Source of the DNA: Tautonia marina
Lineage (GTDB): Bacteria; Planctomycetota; Planctomycetia; Isosphaerales; Isosphaeraceae
Direction: 5' to 3'
Assembly: GCF_009177065.1 (NCBI RefSeq)
Contig: NZ_WEZF01000002.1
Location: 124,001 to 188,000, forward strand
DNA: 64,000 nucleotides
Part shown: piece after piece, positions 26,758 through 37,200 of the stretch
Layout of the letters: each line of letters opens with the position of its first letter
How positions within the stretch are numbered: the stretch's first letter is position 1
Translations under genes and position numbers: made by a program
The notes under the pieces: generated by a model
The model's input: only the letters and a program-made list of their open reading frames with translations
What the model was told of the DNA's origin: nothing
Databases searched by the model: none

Positions 26758-27177
26758 TCACCCGTCGTTCAGACGTTTGGGAGGAGGGAGCGGGCGGGAT
26801 TTGAGGCGATCAACCTCGGCCTGAGTCGGTCGCTGAGCGTCACGCAACGCATACGCCCGGCGCTGGGCCTGGTCCCAATCATCGGTGCGGCCGGCAGTGA
26901 CGATTGCCTCGAAGGCGGCGTGTTGAGCCCCACCGAGGGTTCCGGCCGCGCGGTGGGCCTTCAGGTCCTCTGCCACGGCTTCAAGCAGTTGCGAATCCCT
27001 TGCCGAGGTTGCAGTGGCCAGACGAAGAATCAGTTCGCGATGCTCCGGGTCGACCTGGGGAGGGGAGCATCCGCCCCCCAGCACGGCCGGCGGAAGGAAA
27101 ATCACAAGGGGGAGAATGACCGACCGGGTTCGCCTTCGCCGCAGATCAACTCTGTGGGGCCTGAGCTCAGAACTCAT
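26758..27177 (-). CDS. hypothetical lipoprotein downstream of DUF1559
   Basis: 139 aa. An Arg-rich N-terminus (DLRRRRTRS) is followed by a hydrophobic stretch ending VLGGGCSPP, a plausible lipobox. The mature part is a helical, charged domain (HRELILRLATATSARDSQLLEAVAEDL). Family not recognised. The ATG at 27177 overlaps the last codons of the DUF1559 gene by 11 bp, so the two are translationally coupled. The pairing of DUF1559 with a small lipoprotein is repeated at 45 kb, suggesting a functional unit at the cell surface. Confidence 0.75.
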   Translation of the reverse strand: MSSELRPHRVDLRRRRTRSVILPLVIFLPPAVLGGGCSPPQVDPEHRELILRLATATSARDSQLLEAVAEDLKAHRAAGTLGGAQHAAFEAIVTAGRTDDWDQAQRRAYALRDAQRPTQAEVDRLKSRPLPPPKRLNDG

Positions 27178-28171
27178 CGGCACTGACGACCTCCCCTCCT
27201 CGAATCGTGGCGATTGCCGCCCAGGCAAGCTGGTTGCAGGTTTCCTTGACGAATCGAACGCTTCCATCACCGAAGAGGATGTTGCTGCCTCCGGGATGCT
27301 CCGAGTACATCTGACAAACGTGAGCAGATCGTGAATTCGGCGGGTGAATGACGAAATCCTCCTCCGACGCCGGCCCGCTGTGAGACAACACGAGCGTGGC
27401 AGCAAAGTCGCACACGGAAAAGGCAAACCGAGGCGTTGGGCAAACCACTGCACCAGGAACAACACCCACCCAGGTCTTGTCGCTGAGAATCGGTGAATGC
27501 TCACCCATGAACATGCTGTAGGCAAGACCATCGCGAATCTCGGCGACGGTGGTGCTGGAATTGCGGAAGAAGGGACCATCGGCGATCCGCCCCTGGTCCT
27601 CGATCGTGTAGGTCCAGGCCTCGTCTCGACCGGAATTGAGGACATAATGCGACCGAGCGAACCGCGCGAGTACGGTTCCAGGCTGGTCGAGCACGTCGAA
27701 GCGTCGACTGGGTTCGCTGACCGACGGACACAGAAACGTCTCCACCGAAGTCGTTGTTGCGGTGATGTTCTCCGGGAACGCACACGGCAGGTCGAAGTTC
27801 ATCGCCTGAGCGAGCGGTTGTTGCTCAAGATAAGGGAGCAGGACCGCCCCATATCCCCATCCCGGCCCAGCATCGAGCGTGGCCGGATCGGGCACACCAT
27901 GCACCCCACCCCCACCGGAACGTGTGAGATAGCCTGGCGGAAAGCATCCAAACGCCGACTCATAATTGTGCATACCCAGACCAATTTGCTTCAAATGGTT
28001 GGTGCATTGCGCCCGACGCGCTGCCTCGCGAGCCGATTGCACCGCAGGGAGCAAGAGGGCGATGAATATGCCAATGATCGCGATGACCACCAGCAACTCG
28101 ATCAGCGTGAAGCCTGGCGCGATCGGTCGCCGCCGTTTCTCGACTGAGTCACGATGGTGTGGGATCGTCAT
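27167..28171 (-). CDS. DUF1559 domain-containing prepilin-like protein
   Basis: 334 aa. The N-terminus has the type IV prepilin processing and membrane segment PGFTLIELLVVIAIIG (residues ~19-34), with the conserved E five residues after cleavage. DUF1559 hallmarks follow: LLPAVQSAREAARRAQCTNH and, at the C-terminus, GGSNILFGDGSVRFVKE. These proteins occur in large numbers in Planctomycetota and are thought to be pseudopilin-like surface proteins; none has an established role. A lipoprotein gene follows with an 11-bp overlap. The leader upstream is about 330 bp and A/T-richer than average. Confidence 0.95.
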   Translation of the reverse strand: MTIPHHRDSVEKRRRPIAPGFTLIELLVVIAIIGIFIALLLPAVQSAREAARRAQCTNHLKQIGLGMHNYESAFGCFPPGYLTRSGGGGVHGVPDPATLDAGPGWGYGAVLLPYLEQQPLAQAMNFDLPCAFPENITATTTSVETFLCPSVSEPSRRFDVLDQPGTVLARFARSHYVLNSGRDEAWTYTIEDQGRIADGPFFRNSSTTVAEIRDGLAYSMFMGEHSPILSDKTWVGVVPGAVVCPTPRFAFSVCDFAATLVLSHSGPASEEDFVIHPPNSRSAHVCQMYSEHPGGSNILFGDGSVRFVKETCNQLAWAAIATIRGGEVVSADEF

Positions 28172-28508
28172 GTGAAGGTTCCATCGGAGGAGTCTTTCGG
28201 CAGCGTCGGATGACTCGCAAGGGTTGCTGGTCGACGCCTCCGTCTCGAATCGCTCGAACGATCGCGTCGGTGCCCCCGACGCCTCCTTGCAGCATCACCC
28301 GACAACTGCCCTTATGAATTGAGCAGGTCTCAGGTCCATGATACCCGGATTCTCTCTAAGAGAAAGAAAAACTTTTTGGGGACCCAAAAAATCTTTTCGG
28401 CATTCCTCGCATGCGAACAAGGGCTTGCCCCAACCTTGGTCAACAGGGAGTGACCTCCGAGATCCGAGAAAGGTGCACGACAAAGGTGATCGGTCCGCCC
28501 GATCGGAG
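28172..28508. other. leader region of the DUF1559 gene with an A/T-rich palindrome
   Basis: No gene seen. The A/T-rich core (~28353-28397) contains a perfect dyad, TTTTTGGG (28373-28380), two bases, CCCAAAAA (28383-28390), and a smaller one TCTCT...AGAGA nearby. These lie ~200 bp upstream of the DUF1559 start and could be an operator or part of a promoter. The remainder is GC-rich and unremarkable. Confidence 0.4.
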
Positions 28509-28543
28509 GAAACAATAACGCCCGACGGGCAACGTCGGGCGTT
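28509..28543 (-). terminator. terminator of the DUF1549-DUF1501 operon
   Basis: On the minus strand a ten-base stem (arms 28534-28543 and 28517-28526, core CGCCCGAC/GTCGGGCG) with a seven-base loop is followed by TATTGTTT. It lies 46 bp after the stop codon of the DUF1501 gene, a good position for an intrinsic terminator, though the T-run is interrupted. Confidence 0.75.
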
Positions 28544-28588
28544 TGACAGGGCAGATTGGAGTGGACGCTGAAAACGGAGGCGGGGAGA

Positions 28589-29884
28589 TCAGGCGAAAAG
28601 GTTGCGGATCGGCTGGCCCCCGTCCGTGATGGGAACGGGACGGGGACCGCCGGAAAGGATGGTTTCGGGGTCGATGCCCAGGGCCGCGTGAATGGTGGCG
28701 TGGAAATCGGGGAGGGAGACCGGGTGGTCGAGGATCGTCTTTGAGAGGTCGTCGGTGGTGCCGAAGGCACCTTGATGTCTGAGACCGCCTCCGGCGAGAA
28801 CAAGCGTGAAGGCTGCGCTCTGGTGCCCCCGACCACCACCGGCATCGAACCCGGCGGGGCGCCCGAATTCACTGGCGACGACAATCAAGGTCTTGTCGAG
28901 CATCTGTCGGTGTTCCAGATCGAGGATCAAGGCTGAGAGGGCCGAGTCGAGTTCCTCGATCAGGAGATGTTGTTTCAGTTGCCCTTCGTTGTGGGTATCC
29001 CAGCCGGTGCCGTTGAGAAAACCGAGATTGTGAGAAACCTCAACGAAGCGGACGCCAGATTCGACGAGCCGACGGGCGAGCAAGCAACGCTGACCGAACT
29101 CGCCCCCGTACGATTCCCGGAGCTCGGTGGGTTCCTGGTCGAGCTGGAAGACCTGGGTAAAGCGTGGACCAGTGTATTTCAAGCTCTCAGCCACGGCACG
29201 ATCGTACTGGGCCAGGGGTTCGTCGTGCTGGGCGTTCTGGCGAAGCACACCGAGGAGGCGTTCCCGATTGAGCTGGCGGTCGTCGGTGACGGTTTCGGGG
29301 CGATGGAAACCGGCCGGGCCGGATCGGGTTTCGGTGAGGTAAACGTATCCGGCATCCGGTCCCAGGAAGCCCGGCCCCCGACTGACATTCGGGAACCCGA
29401 TCAGGACATACGGCGGCACTCCATCCTGAGCCGCTCCGCGCTGGTGCGCGACGACGGAGCCGATGGACGGATACATGAGCGTTCCGATCGTCGGGCGGCC
29501 GGTGTGCACGAGGTTGGTCGCGGCGGCGTGTTCGTCGATCATCTCATGATGAACGGTGCGGACGGCCGTGACGCGATCCATCACGCGGGCCGTTCGTTCG
29601 AGGAAGCGACAGACACGGACGCCCGGCACCGCCGTTGGGATCGACTCGTAGGCGGAACCGGGTTTCCGCTCTTTGGGATCACCGAGTCCTTTGGGATCGA
29701 ACGTGTCGATCTGAGCCATACCACCGGCAAGCCAGAGGAAGATGCAATGCTCGGCCGATCCTCGGGGAGTGGTGTCGAGGGCCGCTCGGGCCGAGGCACC
29801 GGGCAGAAGCGCGGCGGAGATGGCCCCAGCGGCGGACGCGGCGAGAAACGATCGGCGGTCGGGAGCCGGGAGGGTCGGACGCAT
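28589..29884 (-). CDS. DUF1501 domain-containing protein, Tat-exported (paired with DUF1549)
   Basis: 431 aa. The N-terminal [19 protein letters not shown] is a twin-arginine signal. DUF1501 landmarks are [51 protein letters not shown] and [19 protein letters not shown]. The metal/catalytic Asp and His positions of the alkaline-phosphatase superfamily appear present. It follows the DUF1549/DUF1553 gene by 31 bp on the same strand, the standard planctomycete pairing; the terminator lies just beyond it. Substrate unknown; a role in periplasmic degradation of complex polymers is often suggested but unproven. The start ATG has GAGGAG ten bases upstream. Confidence 0.92.
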   Translation of the reverse strand: MRPTLPAPDRRSFLAASAAGAISAALLPGASARAALDTTPRGSAEHCIFLWLAGGMAQIDTFDPKGLGDPKERKPGSAYESIPTAVPGVRVCRFLERTARVMDRVTAVRTVHHEMIDEHAAATNLVHTGRPTIGTLMYPSIGSVVAHQRGAAQDGVPPYVLIGFPNVSRGPGFLGPDAGYVYLTETRSGPAGFHRPETVTDDRQLNRERLLGVLRQNAQHDEPLAQYDRAVAESLKYTGPRFTQVFQLDQEPTELRESYGGEFGQRCLLARRLVESGVRFVEVSHNLGFLNGTGWDTHNEGQLKQHLLIEELDSALSALILDLEHRQMLDKTLIVVASEFGRPAGFDAGGGRGHQSAAFTLVLAGGGLRHQGAFGTTDDLSKTILDHPVSLPDFHATIHAALGIDPETILSGGPRPVPITDGGQPIRNLFA

Positions 29885-29915
29885 GGGGGAGGATCTCCTC
29901 GGTCGAAACAACCGA

Positions 29916-32900
29916 TCAGGGCATGAACAGGAATTCGGGAGCATTGATCAAGGACCAGAGGGCGTCTTCCAGGCGAAGACGCCAGTCGGCATCAAGTCGA
30001 TCGGTGGGCGGGGCTCCGAGACGAGCCTCGGCTTCCCGCCGCCGCTGGATGGCGTCGGCCTCCTCGGTCAAATGGTTTGACCAGGAGACGTAGCGGGGGG
30101 GCGTCCGGGCTGGAGCCGGGCCGGATGAGGGCATGGGATCGACAATCCGAGTGTCATAACCGGGGCTCAGGTACGAGACAAATTCCTCGCGTTCCTCGGG
30201 CGTGGGGGCACGGGTGAACATGCGGAGAAACAGCCGATCAACAAGGGTTTCGATCGGTTGATCTTCGAGCGCAAGGGCGGTGATTCCGTGGTCGTCGGAG
30301 AGTCGAGAGAGCCAGACACCCACGGTACCGTTGGCAAGAATGGCCGGCTGAAGGACGTTGGGTGATGTCTCCCGAACCGTGAGCGGATTTTGCCGCGTCG
30401 GTCGCCAGCCGAACGCCTGAAGAACGTCAACCACGGCCTGAACACGCGGCAAGGCCAGACTTGGGCGGTCGCGTTCGTTCGAGGTCGAGGCGAATTGCCA
30501 GGCTCGTGTTGGGACACCAAGGCTGATCGAGCTAATGATTGGTCGTCCGCCATCAACGTCGAGGTTGATCTCCTCGGTCTTCAACGGTTTGCCGGTGGCA
30601 AGAAACAGCGAATCGACGATCTGCTCGGCCGAGAGCCGACGCCGGGGAGGGCTGGCGAAGGTGGGGTCGGGCTCCGTCAGGTCGGGATTGGCGGCCCGCT
30701 GATAGGCGTCGGACTGAAGGATCAACCGGATCGGATGTTTCAGGTCGTAACCGCCTCGAACAAGCTCTCGGGCGAGGAATTCGAGCAACTCAGGATGCAA
30801 CACCTCTGCTTTTTCCCAGTCATCGACCGGATCGACGAGTCCCTGACCCATGAGCCGGGCCCAGAGGCGGTTGACGATCACCTGCGCAAAGCGCTCGTTT
30901 TCGGGGGCAGTGATGAACGCGGCGAGGCGATCCCGAGGGCCAGCGTCGTTCGAGAGCCAGGGCGGCAACGCATCTTCGTGAATCAGTTTCGGAAATGCCC
31001 AGGCGGGGGAAACCTCGGTGCCGGGTTCCAGCGTGACCTCAATCAGTGGAGCACGGCCCAGACCGTGCAGGGCGTCCTTCGGCACGCTGCTGGTGCGAGG
31101 GACGGTAATCGGCTCCTCGGCCAGCATGGCGGCAATCGAAAAGAGTTGTTCCTGGGTCCATTCATGGGCCGGAGCGTCGTGGCAACGGGCGCAGGTCATG
31201 TTCATGCCGAGGAATGCTGAGCCGAGAATAATTCCTTTCTCGGCCATCGGCACATCGTTCTCCGTGGCCATGCCAAAGCCGGCCGGGCCACCGTTGCGGA
31301 GGCTCCCTTCCATCCGAATCAGCTCGGTGACGAACTGATCGACGGGGCGATTGTCGAGCATCGCCTCGTAAATCCACCAGCGGAACGGGCCGGTGTTGTT
31401 GAGCGTCGGGTTGAGGATGTTCGGGTTCTCCGCCAGAACATCTTGCCAGTAGCCGACCCAGTGATCGGCCCATCGGGGATCATGGAGCAGGCGGTCGATG
31501 GCCAGGGTGCGCCGGGTGTCGGGAGGATCGGCGAGGAACTGGGAAACTTCCTCCTCGGTCGGGATGACCCCCACCGTGTCGAGCGAGAGCCGACGGAGAA
31601 AAGCGAGGTCGTCTGCCGGAGGTGTGAACGGAATCGGGGCCGATTGAGCCGCCCAGGACGCCCCTTCCTGAATCCAGGTCCGAAGGCTGTTGATTTCGGC
31701 CTCACTGAGCGGAGGTCCGGTCGGTGGCATGCGATCCAGATCCTCGTCGCTGGTGACGCGGAGGATCAGTTCGCTCTCGTCGGGATCGCCGGGCACAACG
31801 GCCGGGAAGGTGGAATCACCCCCGGCAAGGGCTCCCGCCTCGGTGTCGAGCCGGAGGCCGCCGCGAACCGTTTCGCCCTGGTGACAGGAGAAACACCGAG
31901 CGGCGAGGATCGGGCGGATTTCGGTCGGAAAATCGATCGTCCCAGTCGTGGAAGCCCCGACTGACGCAGCCTGATGGGCCACAGCCAGGAAGTGGTCGAT
32001 CGCGTTCGACGCGGGATAACCGGGGGGGCAATCGGGGATCGTCGGTTCGGGGGTTGCCTCAAGCCATCGGCGGGCATGATCGCGACGCGCCGCCCACTCC
32101 GGGGCGTGTTGCTGGAAGGCCATCGCTCGGCGTTCCGCGTCCATCTGGCTGAGCCGGGCCTCTTCCTCCTCCGCAAAGGCAGTCCACCCGAGATCGTTGT
32201 ACGGGATTGTCGTCTCGGCATCGGGAGTGAGCAACCGGAACGATTCCGAACCCTCGGGGGACCAGGCCACGACGGTCTCCCCCGGCTCGGGACGCAACGG
32301 ATTATTCCCTCGACGGCCGCCGATGAGCGTTTCCAGAATGACGAGATGCGTACCGCCAGGGGTTTCGATCGTGGTCCAGTCTTCGCGGTTACCGGGAGGG
32401 GCGAAGCGGAAGTCAGGACCGAGATTAAGGAAGTCGTCCGGGATCGGCGAATGACCGTCGGTGATCGGGGGCGGGAAGGGCGTCGCAAGCAGGAGCGCTC
32501 CATCCACAAACAGCCGCGATGCTCCCCGAGCCCGCAGCAGGATGCGATGCCGCCCTTCCGGCAAGGTCACGGTGGCACTGGCACGAATTAGGAGCGGGTT
32601 GGCGCGGTCGGCTCGAACCCCGGTTTCAATGTAGCGATGGGGCAGCCGAAAAATCCCAAAGGCGGGAATCTCGTACTGTTCTGAAGACCCGGGATGACCG
32701 GAAGGCCACTCACGGTCTGCCGGAATGCCATCCTCGCACAACTCGACCCGAACGAGATCGGAGGGAACCGAGGCAATATCGACCGGCGGAGCAGTGGGTT
32801 CCTCTGCCCGAATCCCATCACGGCCAAGCAATCCGAGGACAAGCCCGGCCAGAATCAGAGGAAGCAGGCACCGTCGCCCGAGGCGCAAGGGGTCGAACAT
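29916..32900 (-). CDS. PSCyt1-DUF1549-DUF1553 planctomycete cytochrome protein
   Basis: 994 aa, exported (signal peptide residues ~1-28). The first ~310 residues match no domain I recognise. PSCyt1 follows near residues 320-410, with haem motif CFSCH, then MPPTGPPLS and TWIQEGA. DUF1549 follows (~430-640: [19 protein letters not shown], and [12 protein letters not shown] with a second CxxCH). DUF1553 is C-terminal (~690-960: [36 protein letters not shown]). The architecture is a planctomycete speciality; function is unknown, possibly oxidative polymer degradation. It is the first gene of a pair with the DUF1501 gene. ATG 32900 is preferred over an in-frame TTG at 32915. Confidence 0.93.
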   Translation of the reverse strand: MFDPLRLGRRCLLPLILAGLVLGLLGRDGIRAEEPTAPPVDIASVPSDLVRVELCEDGIPADREWPSGHPGSSEQYEIPAFGIFRLPHRYIETGVRADRANPLLIRASATVTLPEGRHRILLRARGASRLFVDGALLLATPFPPPITDGHSPIPDDFLNLGPDFRFAPPGNREDWTTIETPGGTHLVILETLIGGRRGNNPLRPEPGETVVAWSPEGSESFRLLTPDAETTIPYNDLGWTAFAEEEEARLSQMDAERRAMAFQQHAPEWAARRDHARRWLEATPEPTIPDCPPGYPASNAIDHFLAVAHQAASVGASTTGTIDFPTEIRPILAARCFSCHQGETVRGGLRLDTEAGALAGGDSTFPAVVPGDPDESELILRVTSDEDLDRMPPTGPPLSEAEINSLRTWIQEGASWAAQSAPIPFTPPADDLAFLRRLSLDTVGVIPTEEEVSQFLADPPDTRRTLAIDRLLHDPRWADHWVGYWQDVLAENPNILNPTLNNTGPFRWWIYEAMLDNRPVDQFVTELIRMEGSLRNGGPAGFGMATENDVPMAEKGIILGSAFLGMNMTCARCHDAPAHEWTQEQLFSIAAMLAEEPITVPRTSSVPKDALHGLGRAPLIEVTLEPGTEVSPAWAFPKLIHEDALPPWLSNDAGPRDRLAAFITAPENERFAQVIVNRLWARLMGQGLVDPVDDWEKAEVLHPELLEFLARELVRGGYDLKHPIRLILQSDAYQRAANPDLTEPDPTFASPPRRRLSAEQIVDSLFLATGKPLKTEEINLDVDGGRPIISSISLGVPTRAWQFASTSNERDRPSLALPRVQAVVDVLQAFGWRPTRQNPLTVRETSPNVLQPAILANGTVGVWLSRLSDDHGITALALEDQPIETLVDRLFLRMFTRAPTPEEREEFVSYLSPGYDTRIVDPMPSSGPAPARTPPRYVSWSNHLTEEADAIQRRREAEARLGAPPTDRLDADWRLRLEDALWSLINAPEFLFMP

Positions 32901-33015
32901 CCGATTGATTCCCAAGAAAAAATCCAGGTTCGCACGAGGAGGACATCAGAGAGCTTCAATGATAACCGAAGGAGCAATCGGTGTCACCCAAGTGTTTAAC
33001 AGGCACCGAAGGGCA

Positions 33016-35634
33016 TCAAAGCCGTGCCAAGTTGATCAGGCGAGCACGAGTGACCACCGTGACCGAGCTGAGCGACATGGCCAGAGCCGCGAACATGGGG
33101 CCGTAGGTACCGAACAGGCCAAAGGCCGCGACCGGAATCCCGACCGCGTTGTAGAAAAAGGCCCAGAACAAGTTCTGGCGGATCGCTCGCAAGGTGGCCC
33201 GTCCCAGGGCCAGGGCGCGGGGCACGCCTCGTAAGTCTCCGGTGGCGATCACCACATCGGCCGCGGCCTTGGCCACGTCGGTGCCGGAACCGAGCGCGAT
33301 GCCCACATCGGCCGCGGCGAGGGCGGGAGCATCGTTGATGCCGTCGCCGACCATCGCCACCCGGCGCTCTCGGGCCTTGGCCGACGCATCAGACCCGGCC
33401 GATTCACGACGAAGCGACGCCACGCGGTCGGCCTTTTGATCAGGAAGGACGCGGGCGAAAACATGATCGATCGGAATCCCAACCTCCTCGGCCACGGCAT
33501 TGGCCGTTGAGGAGTGGTCGCCGGTCAAAAGGTAAACCTCAGCTCCCTGGTCACGAAGCGCGGTGATGGCCTCTCGGGCGTGGGGCTTGGGAGCATCGGT
33601 CAAGGTGATCGAACCGGCATAGGCTCCATCCACGGCCACGTGAACGACGATTCGACCGTGGCCCAGGTCCTCTGGCTCGGGCACGGAGACGCCTTCCTGA
33701 TCGAGAAACGCCGGCGCGCCGACGAGGACGCGAGCGCCATCGACCGTGGCCTCGACCCCTCCTCCCCGGACGGCCCGAAACTGTTCGACCCGGGCGGTTC
33801 CGGCATACTCGGCGAGGGCGTGGGAAAGCGGATGCTCGCTACCGCGTTCGGCGGCGCCGGCGATCTGGAGCAAGCGGTCGTGGTCCCAACCGGGCTGGGG
33901 GAAGACCTCGGCGAGGGTCGGCTTCCCCTCAGTGACGGTGCCGGTCTTGTCGAGCACGACGGCCCGAATCCGGTCCATCCGTTCGAAGGCCGAGGCGTCT
34001 CGAACGAGCAGGCCCTCACGGGCCCCCCTGCCCGTTGCCACCGCCACCGCCACCGGTGTCGCCAGGCCAAGGGCGCAGGGGCAGGCGATGATCAGGACGG
34101 CCGCGGCGTTCAAGACCCCGAACCGCCAGTCTCCCCGAATCGTTCCCCAGCCGAGCAAGGTCAGTACGGCGATCGTCAGCACGACCGGCACGAAGACCGA
34201 AGAGATCCGGTCGGCCAGGCGCTGGACTCCGGCCTTCGACCCCTGAGCCTCCCGAACCAGGGTGACAATTTGCTCCAGCACGCTGTCCTTGCCCAGGCGG
34301 GTGGCGCGAACGAGGATCGTTCCCTCGGCGTTGCGAGAGGCTCCGGCCACACGGTCGCCGGGCCCTTTGGAGACAGGCATTGACTCGCCGGTGAGCATCG
34401 ACTCATCGACATCCGACGCACCCTCGACCACCTCGCCATCGACCGGGATCGCCTCGCCAGGACGGACGCGGACGACGTCTCCGAGGGTGACCTGAGCGAG
34501 CGGCACGTCTTCTTCTCGCCCGCCATCACGGACGATCCGGGCCGTCTTGGGGGCGAGGTCGAGCAGGCGCTCAATCGCCTGCCCCGCGGCCCCCTTCGAT
34601 CGGGCCTCCAGAAACGAACCAAGGGTAATGAGGGTCAGAATGATCCCGGCGTCCATGAAGAAGTGGGCCTGCCGCGTGTCACCGATCAGCAGGTGATACA
34701 GGCTGTAGACAAAGGCCGTCGAGGTGCCTAGGGCAATCAGCGTGTCCATGTTGGTCGATCCGTGCCGAAGCCGGCCGAGGGCACCTCGGATGTACGGCCC
34801 CCCGAGATAGACCTGAAGGATCGTGGCGGGAACGAGCATGGCCCATCCCACCCATTTCGCATGATGCCAGGCACCGCCAAGGAGCATCGGGCCGAGGCCG
34901 AGGATGATCAAGGGGGTCACGAAGATCACCCCAACGATCAGCCGGCGTCGCCAGGACGCAATCCGTTCCTCCCGTTCCCGGCGCATGGCCGCGGCGGTCT
35001 GGGTCGGGTCGGCGCTGGTGTCGATCGGACGGGCTTCGTAACCGGCCTCGGAGACAGCGCGTTCGAGCGATCGGGGATCGAATCGGGAGGGGTCGATGCG
35101 GATCGAGGCTCGTTCGGTGGCAAGGTTCACCCGGGCGTCGCTCACTCCGGGAACGCTGGCCAGCGCATGCTCCACGCGAACAACACAACTGGCGCAATGC
35201 ATGCCCGAGATGGCCAGTTCCTGGGCCGAGCCCTCATCGTCATGCTCGGCCCCGCCGGAGCGAGGGGTTTGGGGGACCAGGCCGATCGAGACAAGCGGCT
35301 GGTTTGCCACGGGAGCTGGAGTTTTTCCGTCAGGGTCGGGGTCCTCGGCGCCGGCTTCCGAATCGCCGCCCTCGGAGGCATCGACCGGATGGTCGGAGCC
35401 CGAGGAGGCGTCGATCTGGGCCTCGTAACCCGCCTTGGACACGGCCGAGGTCAGGCCGGTGTTGTCCACCCATCCCGGCATGACTCGGACCTGGGCCGAC
35501 CCGGAACTCAGGTCAACCTGGGCCGATCGCACGCCCGGAACGGCTTCAATGGCCTTGCGAACCGCCCGGACGCAATGGTCACAGGTCATGCCTGAGATGT
35601 TCAGGCGAATGAGCGTCCCATCGGTTTCGGTCAT
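33016..35634 (-). CDS. copA: copper-type P1B ATPase with two HMA domains
   Basis: 872-aa cytoplasmic-membrane ATPase that exports Cu(I) or Ag(I). Two N-terminal metal-binding HMA domains are visible: GMTCDHC (C18, C21) and GMHCASC (C147, C150), joined by an acidic linker (~75-135). Catalytic motifs are LTGESMP (~412), intramembrane IIACPCALG (~516), DKTGT (~559), SEHPLSHAL and [10 protein letters not shown] (~761). Late membrane motifs FFYNAVGIP and ALAMSLSS fit the Cu(I) class (P1B-1). The ribosome-binding site GGGAGGAG is strong. The linker between the two HMAs is longer than usual. No CopZ, CsoR or CueR gene is adjacent, so regulation is not visible. Confidence 0.95.
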   Translation of the reverse strand: MTETDGTLIRLNISGMTCDHCVRAVRKAIEAVPGVRSAQVDLSSGSAQVRVMPGWVDNTGLTSAVSKAGYEAQIDASSGSDHPVDASEGGDSEAGAEDPDPDGKTPAPVANQPLVSIGLVPQTPRSGGAEHDDEGSAQELAISGMHCASCVVRVEHALASVPGVSDARVNLATERASIRIDPSRFDPRSLERAVSEAGYEARPIDTSADPTQTAAAMRREREERIASWRRRLIVGVIFVTPLIILGLGPMLLGGAWHHAKWVGWAMLVPATILQVYLGGPYIRGALGRLRHGSTNMDTLIALGTSTAFVYSLYHLLIGDTRQAHFFMDAGIILTLITLGSFLEARSKGAAGQAIERLLDLAPKTARIVRDGGREEDVPLAQVTLGDVVRVRPGEAIPVDGEVVEGASDVDESMLTGESMPVSKGPGDRVAGASRNAEGTILVRATRLGKDSVLEQIVTLVREAQGSKAGVQRLADRISSVFVPVVLTIAVLTLLGWGTIRGDWRFGVLNAAAVLIIACPCALGLATPVAVAVATGRGAREGLLVRDASAFERMDRIRAVVLDKTGTVTEGKPTLAEVFPQPGWDHDRLLQIAGAAERGSEHPLSHALAEYAGTARVEQFRAVRGGGVEATVDGARVLVGAPAFLDQEGVSVPEPEDLGHGRIVVHVAVDGAYAGSITLTDAPKPHAREAITALRDQGAEVYLLTGDHSSTANAVAEEVGIPIDHVFARVLPDQKADRVASLRRESAGSDASAKARERRVAMVGDGINDAPALAAADVGIALGSGTDVAKAAADVVIATGDLRGVPRALALGRATLRAIRQNLFWAFFYNAVGIPVAAFGLFGTYGPMFAALAMSLSSVTVVTRARLINLARL

Positions 35635-36230
35635 GACTCCTCCCAGGAGAGTTGGCCCGATTGCAGTCCCTCGCCCTCGCTCACGCTCATCGGTCCTATA
35701 GCCTCGACGTGCCTGAACGATTTGGGAATCCGGAAACCTGCCTCAGTCTTGCGATTCAGGCTCGCTGGTCTGAGGTCTGTCCGTGGTCGTCCCGTGAATC
35801 AGGGCGATTGCAACTTCCAGACCGGAACCCGCTTCCCTGGCAGAGTACCGATTGGGATGGGGTCGCTGAGGAAATCGCGTCCCTTTGAAGCGGCCGTAGC
35901 TTTGAGCAGTTCGATCACCGGCCAGCGAAAAAGGGGGAAAAAGGGTTGGAAGCCTGACAGGCCGCTGCACCAATGACCAGACTATTATTGCGGATGCTCA
36001 GGACGTCGGACCAGCGGTGACCGGAAAAAAGGCCTGAACGATCCGCTCAACCCTCATGGGCGGCATTGACCCGCCGGAACGGGCCTCGCGATAATAGTTT
36101 TCCCTCGAACCACGGCGGTTCAACCCACCTTGCACCCCACCCGACGGATGATCTGTGTTGGAACTCCGCCGGGCTGGCCACCCTTGCGATCGGCATTGCC
36201 TGCCGTTTCCGAAACGAGGACCAACGGTTG
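35635..36230. other. 596-bp divergent intergenic region (copA / ribF) with a long inverted repeat
   Basis: No gene seen. It holds the promoters of copA (leftward) and ribF (rightward). An inverted repeat, ACTATTATTGCG at 35981-35992 and CGCGATAATAGT at 36087-36098, matches in 11 of 12 positions with 94 bases between the arms. Purine-rich runs GAAAAAGGGGGAAAAAGGG lie at ~35928-35946. No CueR- or CsoR-like copper box was recognised. Confidence 0.5.
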
Positions 36231-37172
36231 GTGATCACCCTTGAGAGTTTGCGTCCCGTCCCGGATTCGCTGCGTCGTTCGGTCCTTTCGATCGGGAACT
36301 TCGACGGAGTGCATCGCGGCCACGCCGAGTTGATCGGTAAGCTTCGATCCGTCGCCGATGCGCTGAACGCTCCGGCAATCGCCCTGACCTTCGACCCGCA
36401 CCCGATTGCCGTACTCCGCCCCGATCAGGCCCCTGCCCCCCTGACCTGGACCGAACGCAAGGCCGACTTGCTCTCGAAGGCCGGCGTCGACGCGGTTGCC
36501 ATTTTCAAAACCGGCCCCTGGTTACTCGGGCTGACCGCGAGGGAATTCTTCGACCGGGTCATCCGGGAGCAGTTCGACGCCGTTGGGCTGGTCGAGGGGC
36601 CGACGTTTGGTTTTGGTCGCGATCGCGTGGGAACGGTCGAAACGCTCGATGATTGGTGCGCCGATGCGGGACTGCGGTTCGAGATCGCCTCCCCCTCCGA
36701 GCACACCGGACGGATCGTCTCCTCGACCCGCATTCGTCATGCTCTTCTCGATGGTCGGGCCGACGAGGCCAGCATCTTGCTCGGCCGTCCCCACAGGCTT
36801 CGCGGGACGGTCGTCCGGGGCGAGGGCCGAGGGCGAACCATCGGCTTTCCAACGGCCAACCTGGGCGGGATCGACACCTTGATCCCCGCCGATGGCGTCT
36901 ACGCAACACTCGCCACGCTCGACGGCGTTCCCGAGCCGATCCCCTCGGCCACTCATATCGGCCCCAATGCGACCTTCGGCGCTGAGGTCCGCACCGTCGA
37001 GGCCCACCTGCTCGACTTCGACGCCGACCTGTACGGCCGCCGCATCGAACTCGACCTGCTCGCCCGCCTCCGACCGTCGATGGCCTTCGACGGACTTGAC
37101 CCGCTGCTCGCCCAGATGGGCCGCGACGTGGCCGAGGCCCGCAAGGTGATCGCCGACCATCGGCTCGTCTGA
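36231..37172 (+). CDS. ribF: bifunctional riboflavin kinase / FAD synthetase
   Basis: 313-aa cytoplasmic enzyme that phosphorylates riboflavin to FMN and adenylates FMN to FAD. The N-terminal adenylyltransferase motif is GNFDGVHRGH (residues 22-31), followed by ALTFDPHP and SSTRIRHALLDG. The C-terminal kinase motif RTIGFPTANL lies near residues 200-211, and the GVYAT strand follows. The length is typical. The start is GTG 36231, with GAGGA upstream and the product starting ITLESLRPVP; an adjacent TTG (36228) is the alternative, and upstream ATG-type frames are implausible. No FMN riboswitch was recognised upstream. Confidence 0.95.
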   Translation: MITLESLRPVPDSLRRSVLSIGNFDGVHRGHAELIGKLRSVADALNAPAIALTFDPHPIAVLRPDQAPAPLTWTERKADLLSKAGVDAVAIFKTGPWLLGLTAREFFDRVIREQFDAVGLVEGPTFGFGRDRVGTVETLDDWCADAGLRFEIASPSEHTGRIVSSTRIRHALLDGRADEASILLGRPHRLRGTVVRGEGRGRTIGFPTANLGGIDTLIPADGVYATLATLDGVPEPIPSATHIGPNATFGAEVRTVEAHLLDFDADLYGRRIELDLLARLRPSMAFDGLDPLLAQMGRDVAEARKVIADHRLV

Positions 37173-37200
37173 CCGACGCTCTGGACCGATCTGGTTCGAC

